A DNA stretch of 60,518 nt from an uncultured Prevotellaceae bacterium (GCA_902762565.1 CACWOS010000015.1:1-60518); one strand, 5' to 3'; shown: positions 34,975-44,114, numbered from the stretch's first letter. Translations and numbers: made by a program. Notes: generated by a model from the sequence alone, not told the origin.

Positions 34975-36306
34975 TTAGAATAAGAATGTCTTTTCTACCC
35001 AGTAGATAAGGATACCAGCCAGATAACCTACAAATACAATCCACGTAATTTTCTTCATATACCAGCCGAAGGTTATCTTCTCTAAGCCCATAACCACGAC
35101 ACCAGCGGCAGATCCAATAATGAGCATTGATCCACCGACACCAGCACAGTAGGCTAGCAACTGCCAGAAGATGCCGTCAACAGCTAGGTCGCCAGCAGCC
35201 TGAACGGGATACATACCCATACAACCAGCCACGAGTGGCACATTGTCGACGATGCTGGAGAGTACACCGATGATGCCCGTTACGAGATAGTGGTTGCCCT
35301 CAAAGGTGGTGTCTAGACCCTTGCCCAGCATGGTTAGTACACCAACCTCCTGCAGAACGGCAACAGCCATCAGAATGCCAAGGAAGAACATGATGGTAGA
35401 GAGGTCAATCTTGGTCATAATGTCGCTCACGCGCTTAGCCATCGTATCTTCCTCTGAAGTGTTATAGTGGAAAATCTCGGTTGTTGTCCACAGCACGCCA
35501 AGCACGAGCAGAATGCCCATGAATGGAGGCAGGTGGGTAATGGTCTTGAAGATGGGCACGAATACGAGTCCGCCAACGCCTAGCCAAAAGATGATGTCGC
35601 GCTGTACCTTGGTAAACTGACTGACACTGGCTGTCTGCAGATTTTGCTCTTTGTCAAACTTGCCCTCAAGATACAAGCTGAGAATAGCTGCAGGGATAAG
35701 CATAGAGACGAGTGAGGGGATGAAAATCTCGGAGAGGACACCCTGCGTGGTGATGACGCCTTTAATCCATAGCATGATAGTGGTGACGTCGCCAATGGGC
35801 GAGAAGGCACCTCCGCTGTTAGCCGCGATGACGACTAGTGCGGCATAAATCAGACGATCCTCGCGTGACTGGACCAGTTTGCGCAATACCATAATCATGA
35901 CGATAGAGGTCGTTAGATTGTCGAGGATGGCCGACAGGAAGAAGGTCATGAAGGCCACACGCCATAACAGTTTGCGTTTGGAACGCGTCTTCATTGTGTC
36001 GCGTACAAAGTTGAAACCACCATTGGTGTCGACAATCTCGACAATGGTCATGGCACCCATCAGGAAGAATAGTGTACCAGCGGCATCGCCCAGATGATGT
36101 TCGATAACCTCAGCAATATGATGAATGACGCCATCTGCTGGGATCGTGGGATAATAAGCGGCAGGACCGAACATCAGCAGGGTCCAGCAACCTACACACA
36201 TGAGCAGCGCAATGGCTGCCTTGTTAACACGCGTGAGACTCTCGAGAGCGATGCACAAATAGCCCGCTACAAAGAGTATCACAATGCAAATTGTTAATGT
36301 TGACAT
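34975..36306 (-). CDS. nhaD: NhaD-type Na+/H+ antiporter
   Basis: 443 aa, 11-13 membrane helices, CitMHS/IT superfamily. Motifs: FFLMGAMTIVEIVDTNGGF (about 79-97), LDNLTTSIVMIMVLRKL, IAANSGGAFSPIGDVTTIML (about 155-174), and SSIVDNVPLVAGCMGMYPVQ (about 340-360). Exchanges Na+ for H+ at the inner membrane. I chose the ATG at 36306 (MSTLTICIVILFVAGYL) because the -7 box TACTTTTG (minus, about 36343-36350) leaves no room for the upstream ATG at 36345. Confidence 0.9.
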   Translation of the reverse strand: MSTLTICIVILFVAGYLCIALESLTRVNKAAIALLMCVGCWTLLMFGPAAYYPTIPADGVIHHIAEVIEHHLGDAAGTLFFLMGAMTIVEIVDTNGGFNFVRDTMKTRSKRKLLWRVAFMTFFLSAILDNLTTSIVMIMVLRKLVQSREDRLIYAALVVIAANSGGAFSPIGDVTTIMLWIKGVITTQGVLSEIFIPSLVSMLIPAAILSLYLEGKFDKEQNLQTASVSQFTKVQRDIIFWLGVGGLVFVPIFKTITHLPPFMGILLVLGVLWTTTEIFHYNTSEEDTMAKRVSDIMTKIDLSTIMFFLGILMAVAVLQEVGVLTMLGKGLDTTFEGNHYLVTGIIGVLSSIVDNVPLVAGCMGMYPVQAAGDLAVDGIFWQLLAYCAGVGGSMLIIGSAAGVVVMGLEKITFGWYMKKITWIVFVGYLAGILIYWVEKTFLF

Positions 36307-36387
36307 AGTAATTTTAAAAATAGTTTGTCTGTAATTTGCTGGCAAAAGTACAAAAAAAATATCAATTATGTCATCGTGGAAACATTT

Positions 36388-36415
36388 TTTTCACTTTTCA
36401 CTTTTCACTTTTCAC
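36388..36415. repeat. Heptamer repeat (TTTTCAC x4) upstream of the MerR gene
   Basis: Four exact 7-bp units directly in front of the MerR promoter. Translated in frame they give FHFSLFTFHF, but the -7 box at 36425 lies after them, so they are not part of the protein. Confidence 0.9.
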
Positions 36416-36424
36416 TTTATTTTG

Positions 36425-36432
36425 TATCTTTG
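36425..36432 (+). promoter_or_regulatory. -7 element (TATCTTTG) deciding the MerR start
   Basis: TATCTTTGCAAGC, 20 bp before the ATG at 36452. The upstream in-frame ATG at 36368 would precede the promoter and is rejected. Confidence 0.7.
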
Positions 36433-36451
36433 CAAGCAAAAAGAGAAAAAT

Positions 36452-36802
36452 ATGGCACTAAACTTGAGCAAGAACCTAAAAATGTATTATTCCATTCGTG
36501 AGGTAGCCGAAATGTTTGGTTTGAATGAGAGCACCCTACGCTATTGGGAGTTGGAGTTCCCGTATCTTAAGCCAAAAGTGTCGGGACCAGCTAAGATTCG
36601 CCAGTATCAGGAGAAGGATATCGAGCAGATTCGCCTGATTCACAACCTTGTAAAGGTGCGTGGCTTTAAGTTGGCTGCTGCCAAAAAGATTATCAACAAC
36701 AATCGCGACGGTGCCGACCGTAAGGCCGAGGTACTGACGCGATTGATGGATATACGTACAGAGCTACAGGCTCTGAAAAAGCAGATGGACTTTCTTCAGT
36801 AG
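36452..36802 (+). CDS. MerR-family transcriptional regulator
   Basis: 116 aa. Winged-helix MerR DNA-binding domain: YYSIREVAEMFGLNESTLRYWE (about 11-32; quoted in part SIREVAEMFGLNESTLRYW), then FPYLKPKVSGPAKIRQYQEKDIEQIRLI and VKVRGFKLAAAKKII, ending in a short coiled coil (TELQALKKQMDFLQ). No C-terminal effector domain or metal-binding cysteines. Short Bacteroidetes MerR of unknown target; no palindromic operator seen in its own promoter. Confidence 0.85.
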   Translation: MALNLSKNLKMYYSIREVAEMFGLNESTLRYWELEFPYLKPKVSGPAKIRQYQEKDIEQIRLIHNLVKVRGFKLAAAKKIINNNRDGADRKAEVLTRLMDIRTELQALKKQMDFLQ

Positions 36803-36804
36803 TG

Positions 36805-36848
36805 AAGAAGTTAAGAAGTTAAGAAGTTAAGAAGTTAAGGAGTTAAGG
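36805..36848. repeat. Octamer repeat (AAGAAGTT x5) between MerR and pectinesterase
   Basis: Four exact AAGAAGTT units and one variant fill the space between the two convergent stop codons. The last unit provides the stop (TAA on minus, 36843-36845) of the pectinesterase gene. The same phrase encodes the end of lpxB at 53080-53093. Confidence 0.9.
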
Positions 36849-37829
36849 CTCCCATACATCGTTGATGGCAAATACGGCTTCGAGGGTAATCTTCGAAGCT
36901 TCTTTTTTTGTCAGTTGGCGACTCCAGGGCACACGTTTGTCCGTAGCAGCACCCTCTCCCGTATTGTTGTACTCCATATAGCGTGCTGTTTTCACAGCTT
37001 CAGGACGCCACTGATGCCAACCCTCAGGACGAATCTGACGAGGTAGCTGACAGTTCATGAACAGTGTATAGCCATAGTCGCGCCAAGGTCGTCCGAGATA
37101 GACCTTATCGACTCCCTGTTCACAGCTGATGCTACAATTATTAAATATGTACCCGTACGCGACATCCTGTGGGGTTGAGGCCGCCGTGATATATGAGTTG
37201 GCCTTGCAGAATATCTGGCAGTGCTCGAACCAGGCCGTCGATGGACCAAAAATAAAGTCTGTGGTACCTTCAATGTAGCAATCCTTAAAATAGAGGCGTG
37301 TTTTGGCATTACCAGTATAGATCGTGTCCTGGTGACCTAAGAAACGGCAATTCACAAAGGTCAGTCTGTCACCCTCTGTATGCAGGGCCACAGCCTGTCC
37401 CAATCGGGCAGAATTGTTCTCAATGGTTATATTCTTTAGCGTAATCTTGCTACCTTGAATCTTGAGCGTGAAGGTGCGGAAGGTACCAATTTTCTGCGCT
37501 GCCCCACTAGTGGTCAGCGGTGTGATGTCGGCCTTGATATTGGCATGGTCGTCCCAAGTGATGATGGTCTGGTCACGGTCCTCACCGCATATCTCGATGT
37601 TGGTGAGCCACTGGGGAATGACCAATTTCTCCTTGTAGACACCCTTCTTAACGTAGATAACCTTGTGATACTCCATAAAGGCACGACAAACCTCGATGGC
37701 CTCGCTGACGTTACGAAACTCGGCAGTACCGTCGCGCGCCACAAACAGTGTGTCAGGATTGTCGTAGTTCTTTGCTTGCACTGTGATAACACCACAGACT
37801 GCACAAATTAAACAGATTAGTTTTTTCAT
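36843..37829 (-). CDS. Pectinesterase (carbohydrate esterase family 8)
   Basis: 328 aa. Signal peptide MKKLICLICAVCGVITVQA. Right-handed beta-helix with CE8 signatures: GQAVALHTEGDRLTFVNC with the catalytic Gln region, FLGHQDTIYTG (Asp, about 160-170), IEGTTDFIFGPSTAWFE (nucleophile Asp, about 183-199) and YLGRPWRDYGYTLFMNC (about 243-259). Removes methyl esters from pectin outside the cytoplasm, before lyase or hydrolase attack. No other pectin genes or SusC/D pair are next to it, so it is not part of a local polysaccharide locus. Confidence 0.92.
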   Translation of the reverse strand: MKKLICLICAVCGVITVQAKNYDNPDTLFVARDGTAEFRNVSEAIEVCRAFMEYHKVIYVKKGVYKEKLVIPQWLTNIEICGEDRDQTIITWDDHANIKADITPLTTSGAAQKIGTFRTFTLKIQGSKITLKNITIENNSARLGQAVALHTEGDRLTFVNCRFLGHQDTIYTGNAKTRLYFKDCYIEGTTDFIFGPSTAWFEHCQIFCKANSYITAASTPQDVAYGYIFNNCSISCEQGVDKVYLGRPWRDYGYTLFMNCQLPRQIRPEGWHQWRPEAVKTARYMEYNNTGEGAATDKRVPWSRQLTKKEASKITLEAVFAINDVWEP

Positions 37830-37853
37830 ATCATTTAAGTAGTTTGGTTTGTT

Positions 37854-40130
37854 TTACATGATTTGGGTGACATCCTTCAGGTCTTCAATCTTCTTTAGAT
37901 TAGTCATAATATTCTTGACGTCTTCGCGGTCATGGACGCGCAGCTCAATGGAACCATCAAATATGCCGTCATCAGTGGTGATGGTCAGACGGTGAATATT
38001 GACACTCATCTGGTTGGAAATGATTTGGGAAATGTCAAGCAGCATGCCTACGCGGTCAATACCTTGGATGTGGATGGTAGCGTCAAAGAAAAGTTTCTTA
38101 TGCATGTCCCACTTGGCATCAAGGATGCGATTGCCAAAGCTAGCCTTAAGTTTAGCAGCCACAGGACAGGCACGCTTATGAATCTCTATCTGATGGCGAC
38201 CATCGATGAAGCCCAGCACATCGTCGCCAGGAATGGGGTGACAGCAATGCTTGAACTTATATTGCGTGATGTTGTCGTCTGTGATGAAGATGGGCTTTTT
38301 GCGGTTGAACTTCTCTGGCACCACAAATAGCTCTGGCTGCTGTTCTGAAGCACCGTCCTTTTTCTTTTTGTCTCGACCAAGGAACGGAACCAGTTTGCGC
38401 CATCCTTTCTTAGTGCCGTCCTTGCCCTGCAGTTCGTCAATGTCCTTCTCTCCCAATAGAATGGTCTTGTCGCCCAGCGACTGGTAGAATTCATCGCGGT
38501 TGCGTGACTCATGGAACTCTGTCAACTTATCGGCAGCAGCAAGCACATTGTCGATGTTGTTCTTCTTGCAGAATTCTGCAAACAACTCCTCGCCTTGTTT
38601 TTGTAGGTCGCGATTGTTGCGACGTAGAATGGCCTGAATCTTAGCCTTGGCTTTAGCTGTTGATACGAAGTTAATCCATGAAGGCTGCACGTGTTGTGAC
38701 TTAGACGTGAGGATCTCTATCTGGTCGCCACTCTGTAGCTTATGGCTCAAGGGCACCAGTTTGTGGTTAACTTTAGCGCCGATACAATGCGAGCCTAGGA
38801 AGGTGTGAATAGAGAAAGCAAAGTCGAGTGCCGTACATCCCGTAGGCATTGTCTTGATTTCGCCCTTGGGCGTGAAGACGAAGATTTCAGAGGCAAAAAG
38901 GTTGAGCTTGATGGCATCGAGGAAGTCCATCGCATCGGGCTGGGGATCGTCCAGAATCTCCTTGATGGTGCGTAGCCACTCGTTCAGTTCGGCCTCGTCC
39001 TCTGTGTATTCATCGTCGTCGTTTTCACCTTCCTTGTATTTCCAGTGTGCAGCAAGGCCTTGTTCGGCTATCTCGTTCATGCGGTCTGAGCGTATCTGCA
39101 CCTCTATCCATCGGCCTTGATGCGACATCAGGGTGACGTGCAGCGCTTGATAGCCGTTGGCTTTGGGGTGGGAGAGCCAGTCGCGCAGACGATCGGGGTG
39201 GCTCTTGTATATCTTCGAGATGGCTACATAGATGTTGAAGCACTCGTTGATTTCCTCGTCGCGATTGTTGGGCGTGAATATGATGCGCACAGCCAGGATG
39301 TCGTAAATCTCGTCGAACGACACATGCTTGTTCTGCATCTTCGACCAGATGCTGTATGGCGACTTGACGCGTTCCTTTATTTCATAGTGGATGCCCATCT
39401 TCTGCAGTTCCACCTCGATGGGTGCGGTGAATTCATCGAACAACTCATGACGTTTGGCATGCGTAGAAGCTAGCTTTTCCTTGATGCTGGCATACTCCTC
39501 AGGATGTTCGTATTGGAAACTGAGATTCTCGAGTTCTGTCTTTACCTTGTTCAGTCCCAGTCGGTTTGCCAGCGGAGCGTAGATATACAGTGTTTCGCCA
39601 GCAATCTTATATTGTTTGTTGGCAGGCTGCGACTCCAATGTGCGCATGTTGTGCAGACGGTCGCATATCTTGATAAGGATGACGCGGATATCTTCGCTCA
39701 TCGTCAGCAGCAACTTCTTGAAGTTCTCTGCTTGGGCAGAAGCCTGTTCGCCAAAGATACCACCACTGATCTTTGTCAGTCCGTCAACAATCTGCGCAAT
39801 CTTCGGACCAAAGATGTTTTCTATGTCCTCTGTGGTGTAGTCAGTATCCTCAACGACATCATGCAACAGGGCAGCACAGATACTGGTGGACCCCAGTCCT
39901 ACCTCCTCACAGGCAATCTGAGCCACAGCGATGGGGTGCATGATATACGGCTCACCAGAGAGACGTCGTACCCCCTTGTGAGCCTGACGGGCAAAATTAA
40001 ATGCCATGGTAATGATATCTACCTTCTTACGGTGGCGCGATGACAGGTAGGTGTCCAGCAGTTTTTGGAACGCGCCATTGATCAGTTGGTCGTCAGCGGC
40101 TTCGCGCATCATTTCCTCATCCATTTCCAT
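37854..40130 (-). CDS. rsh: Bifunctional (p)ppGpp synthetase/hydrolase
   Basis: 758 aa RelA/SpoT homologue. HD hydrolase domain (about 40-190) with the His/HD/ED set in EPYIMHPIAVAQI and CAALLHDVVEDTDYT intact; synthetase domain (about 235-350) with VKSPYSIWSKMQNK, YDILAVRIIF and NGYQALHVTLMSHQGRWIEVQIR; TGS domain (about 410-470); Cys/His segment FKHCCHPIPGDDVLGF and C-terminal ACT domain (about 680-758). Makes and degrades the stringent-response alarmone. Both activities look intact. 3 bp from the lytic transglycosylase gene upstream, so co-transcribed. Confidence 0.95.
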   Translation of the reverse strand: MEMDEEMMREAADDQLINGAFQKLLDTYLSSRHRKKVDIITMAFNFARQAHKGVRRLSGEPYIMHPIAVAQIACEEVGLGSTSICAALLHDVVEDTDYTTEDIENIFGPKIAQIVDGLTKISGGIFGEQASAQAENFKKLLLTMSEDIRVILIKICDRLHNMRTLESQPANKQYKIAGETLYIYAPLANRLGLNKVKTELENLSFQYEHPEEYASIKEKLASTHAKRHELFDEFTAPIEVELQKMGIHYEIKERVKSPYSIWSKMQNKHVSFDEIYDILAVRIIFTPNNRDEEINECFNIYVAISKIYKSHPDRLRDWLSHPKANGYQALHVTLMSHQGRWIEVQIRSDRMNEIAEQGLAAHWKYKEGENDDDEYTEDEAELNEWLRTIKEILDDPQPDAMDFLDAIKLNLFASEIFVFTPKGEIKTMPTGCTALDFAFSIHTFLGSHCIGAKVNHKLVPLSHKLQSGDQIEILTSKSQHVQPSWINFVSTAKAKAKIQAILRRNNRDLQKQGEELFAEFCKKNNIDNVLAAADKLTEFHESRNRDEFYQSLGDKTILLGEKDIDELQGKDGTKKGWRKLVPFLGRDKKKKDGASEQQPELFVVPEKFNRKKPIFITDDNITQYKFKHCCHPIPGDDVLGFIDGRHQIEIHKRACPVAAKLKASFGNRILDAKWDMHKKLFFDATIHIQGIDRVGMLLDISQIISNQMSVNIHRLTITTDDGIFDGSIELRVHDREDVKNIMTNLKKIEDLKDVTQIM

Positions 40131-40133
40131 AGT

Positions 40134-41510
40134 TTACCTCCTTCTTTTCCTTGTTGACTTACGTTTGGTGGACGCTCTCTTGCGAGTGGCGGTCTTCTTG
40201 CGAGTAGCCTTAGCACGGCTCTTGGTAGCACGCGCCTTGCGACTTACACGTGCTTTTTTGCCCCTCTTGGCTGTGCGTTTGCTCTTATGATAATAGGTGG
40301 GCACATCATCGCGAACCTCCACCTCAGTACGATGGGTCAGTAACTCGTTGGCTCTGTAGTTGTATACTGAGTCCTCCAAGTCGATAAAGCGTCCTACATC
40401 GGCCAGTGGCAGACGCAGTGGCGATGGCTCAGTGGCACCAGGCACTATGTCACGACGATACATCGGATTGAGCGAACGTAGAAAATCGATGTTAAGTCCC
40501 ACGACCTCAGCTACTTGTTCCAAATGTACGTTACGGCTGACCATGACTGTGTCAGACTTGGCAGGCAGACGTGTCGTCATCGGACAGATGTTATGCAGCG
40601 AGTAGTAGGTCATGATGTAGTTGGCGGCAATGAAGGCAGGCACATAGCCGCGTGTTTCTCTTGGCAGATAGGGATAGATATGCCAGTAGTCCTTGACAAC
40701 AGGCAACGGCTCACCATTCTCGCCTTTCAGCGATGTGGTGTTGTTGGCACGGCGGATGGCCTTGTTGATGTTCTCTGGACCACAGTTGTAGGCAGCAATC
40801 ACCAGATTCCAGTCGCCGAAAATCTTGTAGAGGTCGCGCAGATAGCGGGCTGCAGCCTGTGATGACAGGACTGGATCACGACGCTCGTCGACCAGCGAGT
40901 TGAGCTTCAGGCCATACTGTTTGCCAGTAGCGGGCATAAACTGCCAAAGTCCGGCAGCACCCACACGACTGACGGCTTTCGGATTGAGAGCCGACTCGAT
41001 GATGGGCAGATACTTCAACTCCAAAGGCAACTGATACATTTCCAAAGCCTCCTCAAAGATGGGCATGTAGAAGTTGGAGGCTCCCAGCATGTAGCTGATG
41101 GATCGGCGCAGGCGACCACTATAGCGGTCGATGAATTTCTGTACCACATCGTTATAGGCCATCTCCATCACGCATGGCATACGATACAGGCGGTCTACAT
41201 ACTCTTCCTTGCTGTACTCAGGATTCACATCCTTCATGTTGCAGTCTTGCTCGTCAAGATAGGTCTTAGCCATATAGAGGTTTAGCAACGAGTCCAAGTC
41301 GTAGGTCATAGCCTCAGGGAACTCGATGACTTCCTCGTCGCCGTTCTGGTCTACAACGGTGATTTCGTCCTCTTCGTCGGGTTCGTCGTCGTCATCGTCT
41401 TCGTCAATGGCTTGTGCACTCATATTGAGTGGCATAAAAACCAACAGGCCAATGAACATCAGCCACTTAACTACTTTTTCCGTTATTTTGCGTTTGCCTA
41501 TCTTGCTCAT
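40134..41510 (-). CDS. MltD-like lytic transglycosylase with acidic N-region and histone-like basic tail
   Basis: 458 aa. Signal peptide to about residue 33 (FMPLNMSAQA), then a strongly acidic stretch (DEDDDDDEPDEEDE, 36-49). SLT domain about 145-290: catalytic Glu172 in YLPIIESALNPKAVSRVGA, then GLWQFMPATGKQYGL and IAAYNCGPENI. One LysM-like region follows (about 323-375, VSRNVHLEQVAEVVGLN, NPMYRRDIVPG). The last 50 residues (409-458) contain 28 Lys/Arg in short RK/KR-A/T/S units, like a histone H1 tail. Cleaves peptidoglycan glycan strands in the periplasm; the basic tail could bind teichoic-like or lipid A phosphates, or nucleic acid. In tandem with rsh and DUF5683. Confidence 0.88.
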   Translation of the reverse strand: MSKIGKRKITEKVVKWLMFIGLLVFMPLNMSAQAIDEDDDDDEPDEEDEITVVDQNGDEEVIEFPEAMTYDLDSLLNLYMAKTYLDEQDCNMKDVNPEYSKEEYVDRLYRMPCVMEMAYNDVVQKFIDRYSGRLRRSISYMLGASNFYMPIFEEALEMYQLPLELKYLPIIESALNPKAVSRVGAAGLWQFMPATGKQYGLKLNSLVDERRDPVLSSQAAARYLRDLYKIFGDWNLVIAAYNCGPENINKAIRRANNTTSLKGENGEPLPVVKDYWHIYPYLPRETRGYVPAFIAANYIMTYYSLHNICPMTTRLPAKSDTVMVSRNVHLEQVAEVVGLNIDFLRSLNPMYRRDIVPGATEPSPLRLPLADVGRFIDLEDSVYNYRANELLTHRTEVEVRDDVPTYYHKSKRTAKRGKKARVSRKARATKSRAKATRKKTATRKRASTKRKSTRKRRR

Positions 41511-41553
41511 GTTATATCTTAATTGTCTTTACTAATCTTCTCTTAACTCTCAA

Positions 41554-42333
41554 CTAAAAGTTCAGACTGCAGTTCACGCCTATTGACTGTGCTTGCAGAG
41601 GATTGCCACCCATGAAGTTGGGGATGACAGTGGGCTCCACCTTCAGGCTCAGGTCCTTCGAGATGTCGAATACTGACAGCTCAGCATCCACGTAGGCATC
41701 AATCACCGAAATGGCATAGATGCCCAGCATGACGAAGAAACTCATGTCGCGCCATCGGCGATACTTGTCCTTACGGCTCTTGAACAACTGTTTGTAACGA
41801 TCCTCGTTGTCTTTGGTTATCGTACGTCCCAAATGCAGGAACTTGTTGTACGATGCCGTATTGGGGTCGTTGTCCATGATGTCCTGATAGGCCTGCGAGT
41901 AGTCCTTGTACATCATGTTGTTCCACGACAACGCGTATATACAGCCCATGAATCCACCATAGATGATGGGCAGTTTCCAGTATTTGCGGTTATATATCTG
42001 ACCAGCACCAGGGATGACCAAGGCCAGCCACAAGGCACGCTGAGGGTCAGGCGTCCATGTGTTCCAGTCACGCTTGACTTTCTCTTTGGCTTGTTTCTTG
42101 TTGATCACCACCGATGTTGTGTCTTCTGCCAGCGTCTTGACGCTATCCGTCAAGGCCTGTGCGTTGATGGTGGCCAAGGTGGAGTCAATGGCAGCCAGCG
42201 TGGAGTCAACCACAGCTAACGTGGAGTCAACGTTCTGCGCCCTTGCAGGGCTAATGAATAATGAACAGTGAACAGTGAATAGTAATGTCAGCACCATCCA
42301 CCGCAAAAAGATGATATGTTTACTAATAATCAT
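41554..42333 (-). CDS. DUF5683 membrane protein
   Basis: 259 aa. Signal-peptide-like N-terminus whose core FTVHCSLFISPARAQ is encoded by a 7-bp repeat, then low-complexity units TLAVVDSTLAAIDSTLATI. The DUF5683 region (about 90-259) has PQRALWLALVIPGAGQIYNRKYWKLPIIYGGFMGC split around two membrane helices (ALWLALVIPGAGQIYNRKYW), WNNMMYKDYSQAYQDIM and MSFFVMLGIYAISVIDAYVD. Found in Bacteroidetes, often beside parB and lytic transglycosylase genes as here. Function unknown. Start ATG lies on the edge of the repeat at 42333. Confidence 0.8.
   Translation of the reverse strand: MIISKHIIFLRWMVLTLLFTVHCSLFISPARAQNVDSTLAVVDSTLAAIDSTLATINAQALTDSVKTLAEDTTSVVINKKQAKEKVKRDWNTWTPDPQRALWLALVIPGAGQIYNRKYWKLPIIYGGFMGCIYALSWNNMMYKDYSQAYQDIMDNDPNTASYNKFLHLGRTITKDNEDRYKQLFKSRKDKYRRWRDMSFFVMLGIYAISVIDAYVDAELSVFDISKDLSLKVEPTVIPNFMGGNPLQAQSIGVNCSLNF
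42253..42287. repeat. Heptamer repeat (AATGAAC/AGTGAAC type) inside DUF5683 signal peptide
   Basis: Units aatgaat, aatgaac, agtgaac, agtgaat, agtaatg. On the minus strand they encode LLFTVHCSLFI, the hydrophobic core of the signal peptide. Confidence 0.85.
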
Positions 42334-42362
42334 TCTTCACTTTTCACTTATCACTATTCACT
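42333..42362. repeat. Heptamer repeat (TTTTCAC/TATTCAC type) joining parB and DUF5683
   Basis: Four 7-bp units (tcttcac, ttttcac, ttatcac, tattcac). On the minus strand this tract encodes the last residues LVNSDK and the TGA stop of ParB (42344-42346); the DUF5683 ATG (42331-42333) is at its far edge. Confidence 0.85.
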
Positions 42363-43285
42363 AGCGAAGCGCCGTCCAGTATGTTCATGATGTTCTCCAG
42401 TTGTTCCTCATTGTCGAACTGGAGGGTAATCTTACCCTTGCCTTTGGGCGAATAACTCATCTGAACCTTCGTCTGGAAGAACTGAGCCAGACGGTCCTTG
42501 AGAATGTTGAATTCCTCAGGCAACTGTGCCTTCGAGGCTATCTTGCCACGTGCCGTCTTGACGTCGTCGCCACTCTTTAGGGCCTGAACCAGTTCCTCAA
42601 CCTTGCGGACGGACAACTGTTGTTGCTGTACCTCACGGAACAACTTGATCTGCAGTGAGGGACTGTCGACAGCCAATAGCGCACGGGCATGTCCCATCTC
42701 TATCTCGTGGTTCTTCAGTGCCATTTGCACCTGAGCAGGCAACTTCAGCAGTCGCAGATAGTTGGTTACGGCAGCACGACTCTTGCCCACGCGATCGGAA
42801 ATCTTAGCCTGTGTCATGCCTGTGGCCTCGGCCAGATGCTGGTAGGCCAGTGCTATCTCTATGGCGTTCAGGTCCTCGCGTTGGATGTTCTCGACCAGTG
42901 CCATTTCCATGACGCTCTGGTCTTCGACGCTGACGATGTAGGCGGGAATCTTTTGTAAACCAGCCAGTTGTGAGGCACGCCAACGGCGTTCGCCAGCAAT
43001 AATCTGATAACGGCCACCATCCATCTTGCGTAGTGTGATGGGCTGGATGATGCCCAGTTCGCGAATGCTGTTGGCCAGCTCCTGCAGGGCGTCCTGGTCG
43101 AACTCGCGACGCGGCTGGTTGGGGTTGGGGTCAATCAAACTGATTTCCACCTCATTCAGGTTCGACGAGCCTTCAGTCTTTACCTCTGCAGTGGTATCTA
43201 TCAAGGCATCCAGTCCGCGACCAGTTCCTATATCGTCTAGTCCGCGTCCCAGCACACCTGTTGCAAATTTCTTTTTTACAGCCAT
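42344..43285 (-). CDS. parB: Chromosome-partitioning protein ParB
   Basis: 313 aa. N-terminal GVLGRGLDDIGTGRGLDALI, ParB/Spo0J CTPase domain about 45-150 with NQPRREFD, GRYQIIAGERRWRASQ (the GERRxRA box) and MALVENIQREDLNAIEIALAY, then the HTH MTQAKISDRVGKSRAAVTNYLRLLKLP (helix quoted AKISDRVGKSRAAVTNYL) and a C-terminal dimer domain. Binds parS sites and spreads with CTP. The ATG at 43285, 1 bp after parA, is chosen over the upstream in-frame ATG at 43354 which lies inside parA. No TGTTTCACGTGAAACA parS is seen in the window. Confidence 0.95.
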   Translation of the reverse strand: MAVKKKFATGVLGRGLDDIGTGRGLDALIDTTAEVKTEGSSNLNEVEISLIDPNPNQPRREFDQDALQELANSIRELGIIQPITLRKMDGGRYQIIAGERRWRASQLAGLQKIPAYIVSVEDQSVMEMALVENIQREDLNAIEIALAYQHLAEATGMTQAKISDRVGKSRAAVTNYLRLLKLPAQVQMALKNHEIEMGHARALLAVDSPSLQIKLFREVQQQQLSVRKVEELVQALKSGDDVKTARGKIASKAQLPEEFNILKDRLAQFFQTKVQMSYSPKGKGKITLQFDNEEQLENIMNILDGASLVNSDK

Positions 43286-43286
43286 A

Positions 43287-44051
43287 TTACTTGTTCTCGT
43301 TAATGATTTCCTTGGCCAATGCCAAGTGGTTCTTTGAACCTGTCGAGTCAGCATCGTACAGGATGACGGGCAGACCGTGACTGGGACTCTCCGACAGTTT
43401 GACGTTGCGCTGGATGACCGTCTTGAACACCAGTTCCTGGAAGTGGCGTTTTACCTCGTCGAAAATCTGGTTGGCCAAACGCAGACGCGAGTCGTACATA
43501 GTCAGCAGGAAACCCTCAATCTCCAACTTCGGATTCAGCTTCTGCTTGATAATCTTGATGGTATTCAGCAGCTTTGAGATACCCTCCAATGCGAAGTATT
43601 CACACTGCACAGGGATGATGATGGAGTCTGCTGCCGTCAGTGAGTTCACCGTAATCAGACCCAACGAGGGCGAGCAGTCAATGAGGATATAGTCGTACTC
43701 GCCGCGCAAGGGCTCCAATAATTTGGCAATCATGCGCTCACGATTCTCCATGTTCAGCATCTCTATCTCTGCACCAACTAGGTCTATGTGGCTGGGGATG
43801 ATGTCCAGTCCGTCGATATCTGTAGTATAAATAGCATCGCGAACGTCAGCGTGGTCTATCAGACACTCGTACAACGAGCAGTCCACCTCCTGCAAGTTCA
43901 CACCCAGTCCACTTGAGGCGTTAGCCTGTGGGTCGGCGTCAATCACCAAAACAGTCTTTTCCAACGTTGCCAGCGATGCGGCCAAATTAATGGTTGTCGT
44001 AGTCTTTCCTACGCCACCTTTCTGATTGGCCAAAGCTATAATCTTTCCCAT
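43287..44051 (-). CDS. parA: Chromosome-partitioning ATPase ParA/Soj
   Basis: 254 aa. Deviant Walker A ANQKGGVGKTTTTINLAASL (about 8-27), VLVIDADPQANASSGLG (Walker A'), IDCSPSLGLITVNSL (Walker B, about 123-137). No N-terminal HTH, so a chromosomal (Soj) type rather than a plasmid type Ia ParA. Works with ParB to segregate origins. Promoter at 44083-44114. The non-coding inverted-repeat element begins about 160 bp upstream. Confidence 0.96.
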   Translation of the reverse strand: MGKIIALANQKGGVGKTTTTINLAASLATLEKTVLVIDADPQANASSGLGVNLQEVDCSLYECLIDHADVRDAIYTTDIDGLDIIPSHIDLVGAEIEMLNMENRERMIAKLLEPLRGEYDYILIDCSPSLGLITVNSLTAADSIIIPVQCEYFALEGISKLLNTIKIIKQKLNPKLEIEGFLLTMYDSRLRLANQIFDEVKRHFQELVFKTVIQRNVKLSESPSHGLPVILYDADSTGSKNHLALAKEIINENK

Positions 44052-44082
44052 AATCTCTTTTTTCCTATTTTATAATAGAGTG

Positions 44083-44114
44083 CAAAGGTACAAAAAAAGA
44101 ATGAACCTACCAAA
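44083..44114 (-). promoter_or_regulatory. parA promoter (TTTG-N20-TACCTTTG)
   Basis: On the minus strand: -33 TTTG (44111-44114), 20-bp spacer, -7 TACCTTTG (44083-44090), 31 bp before the ATG. Confidence 0.75.

Noticed and set aside
36368-36451. Longer N-terminus for the MerR protein
   Set aside because: The promoter -7 box lies inside it and its residues are a translation of the TTTTCAC repeat.
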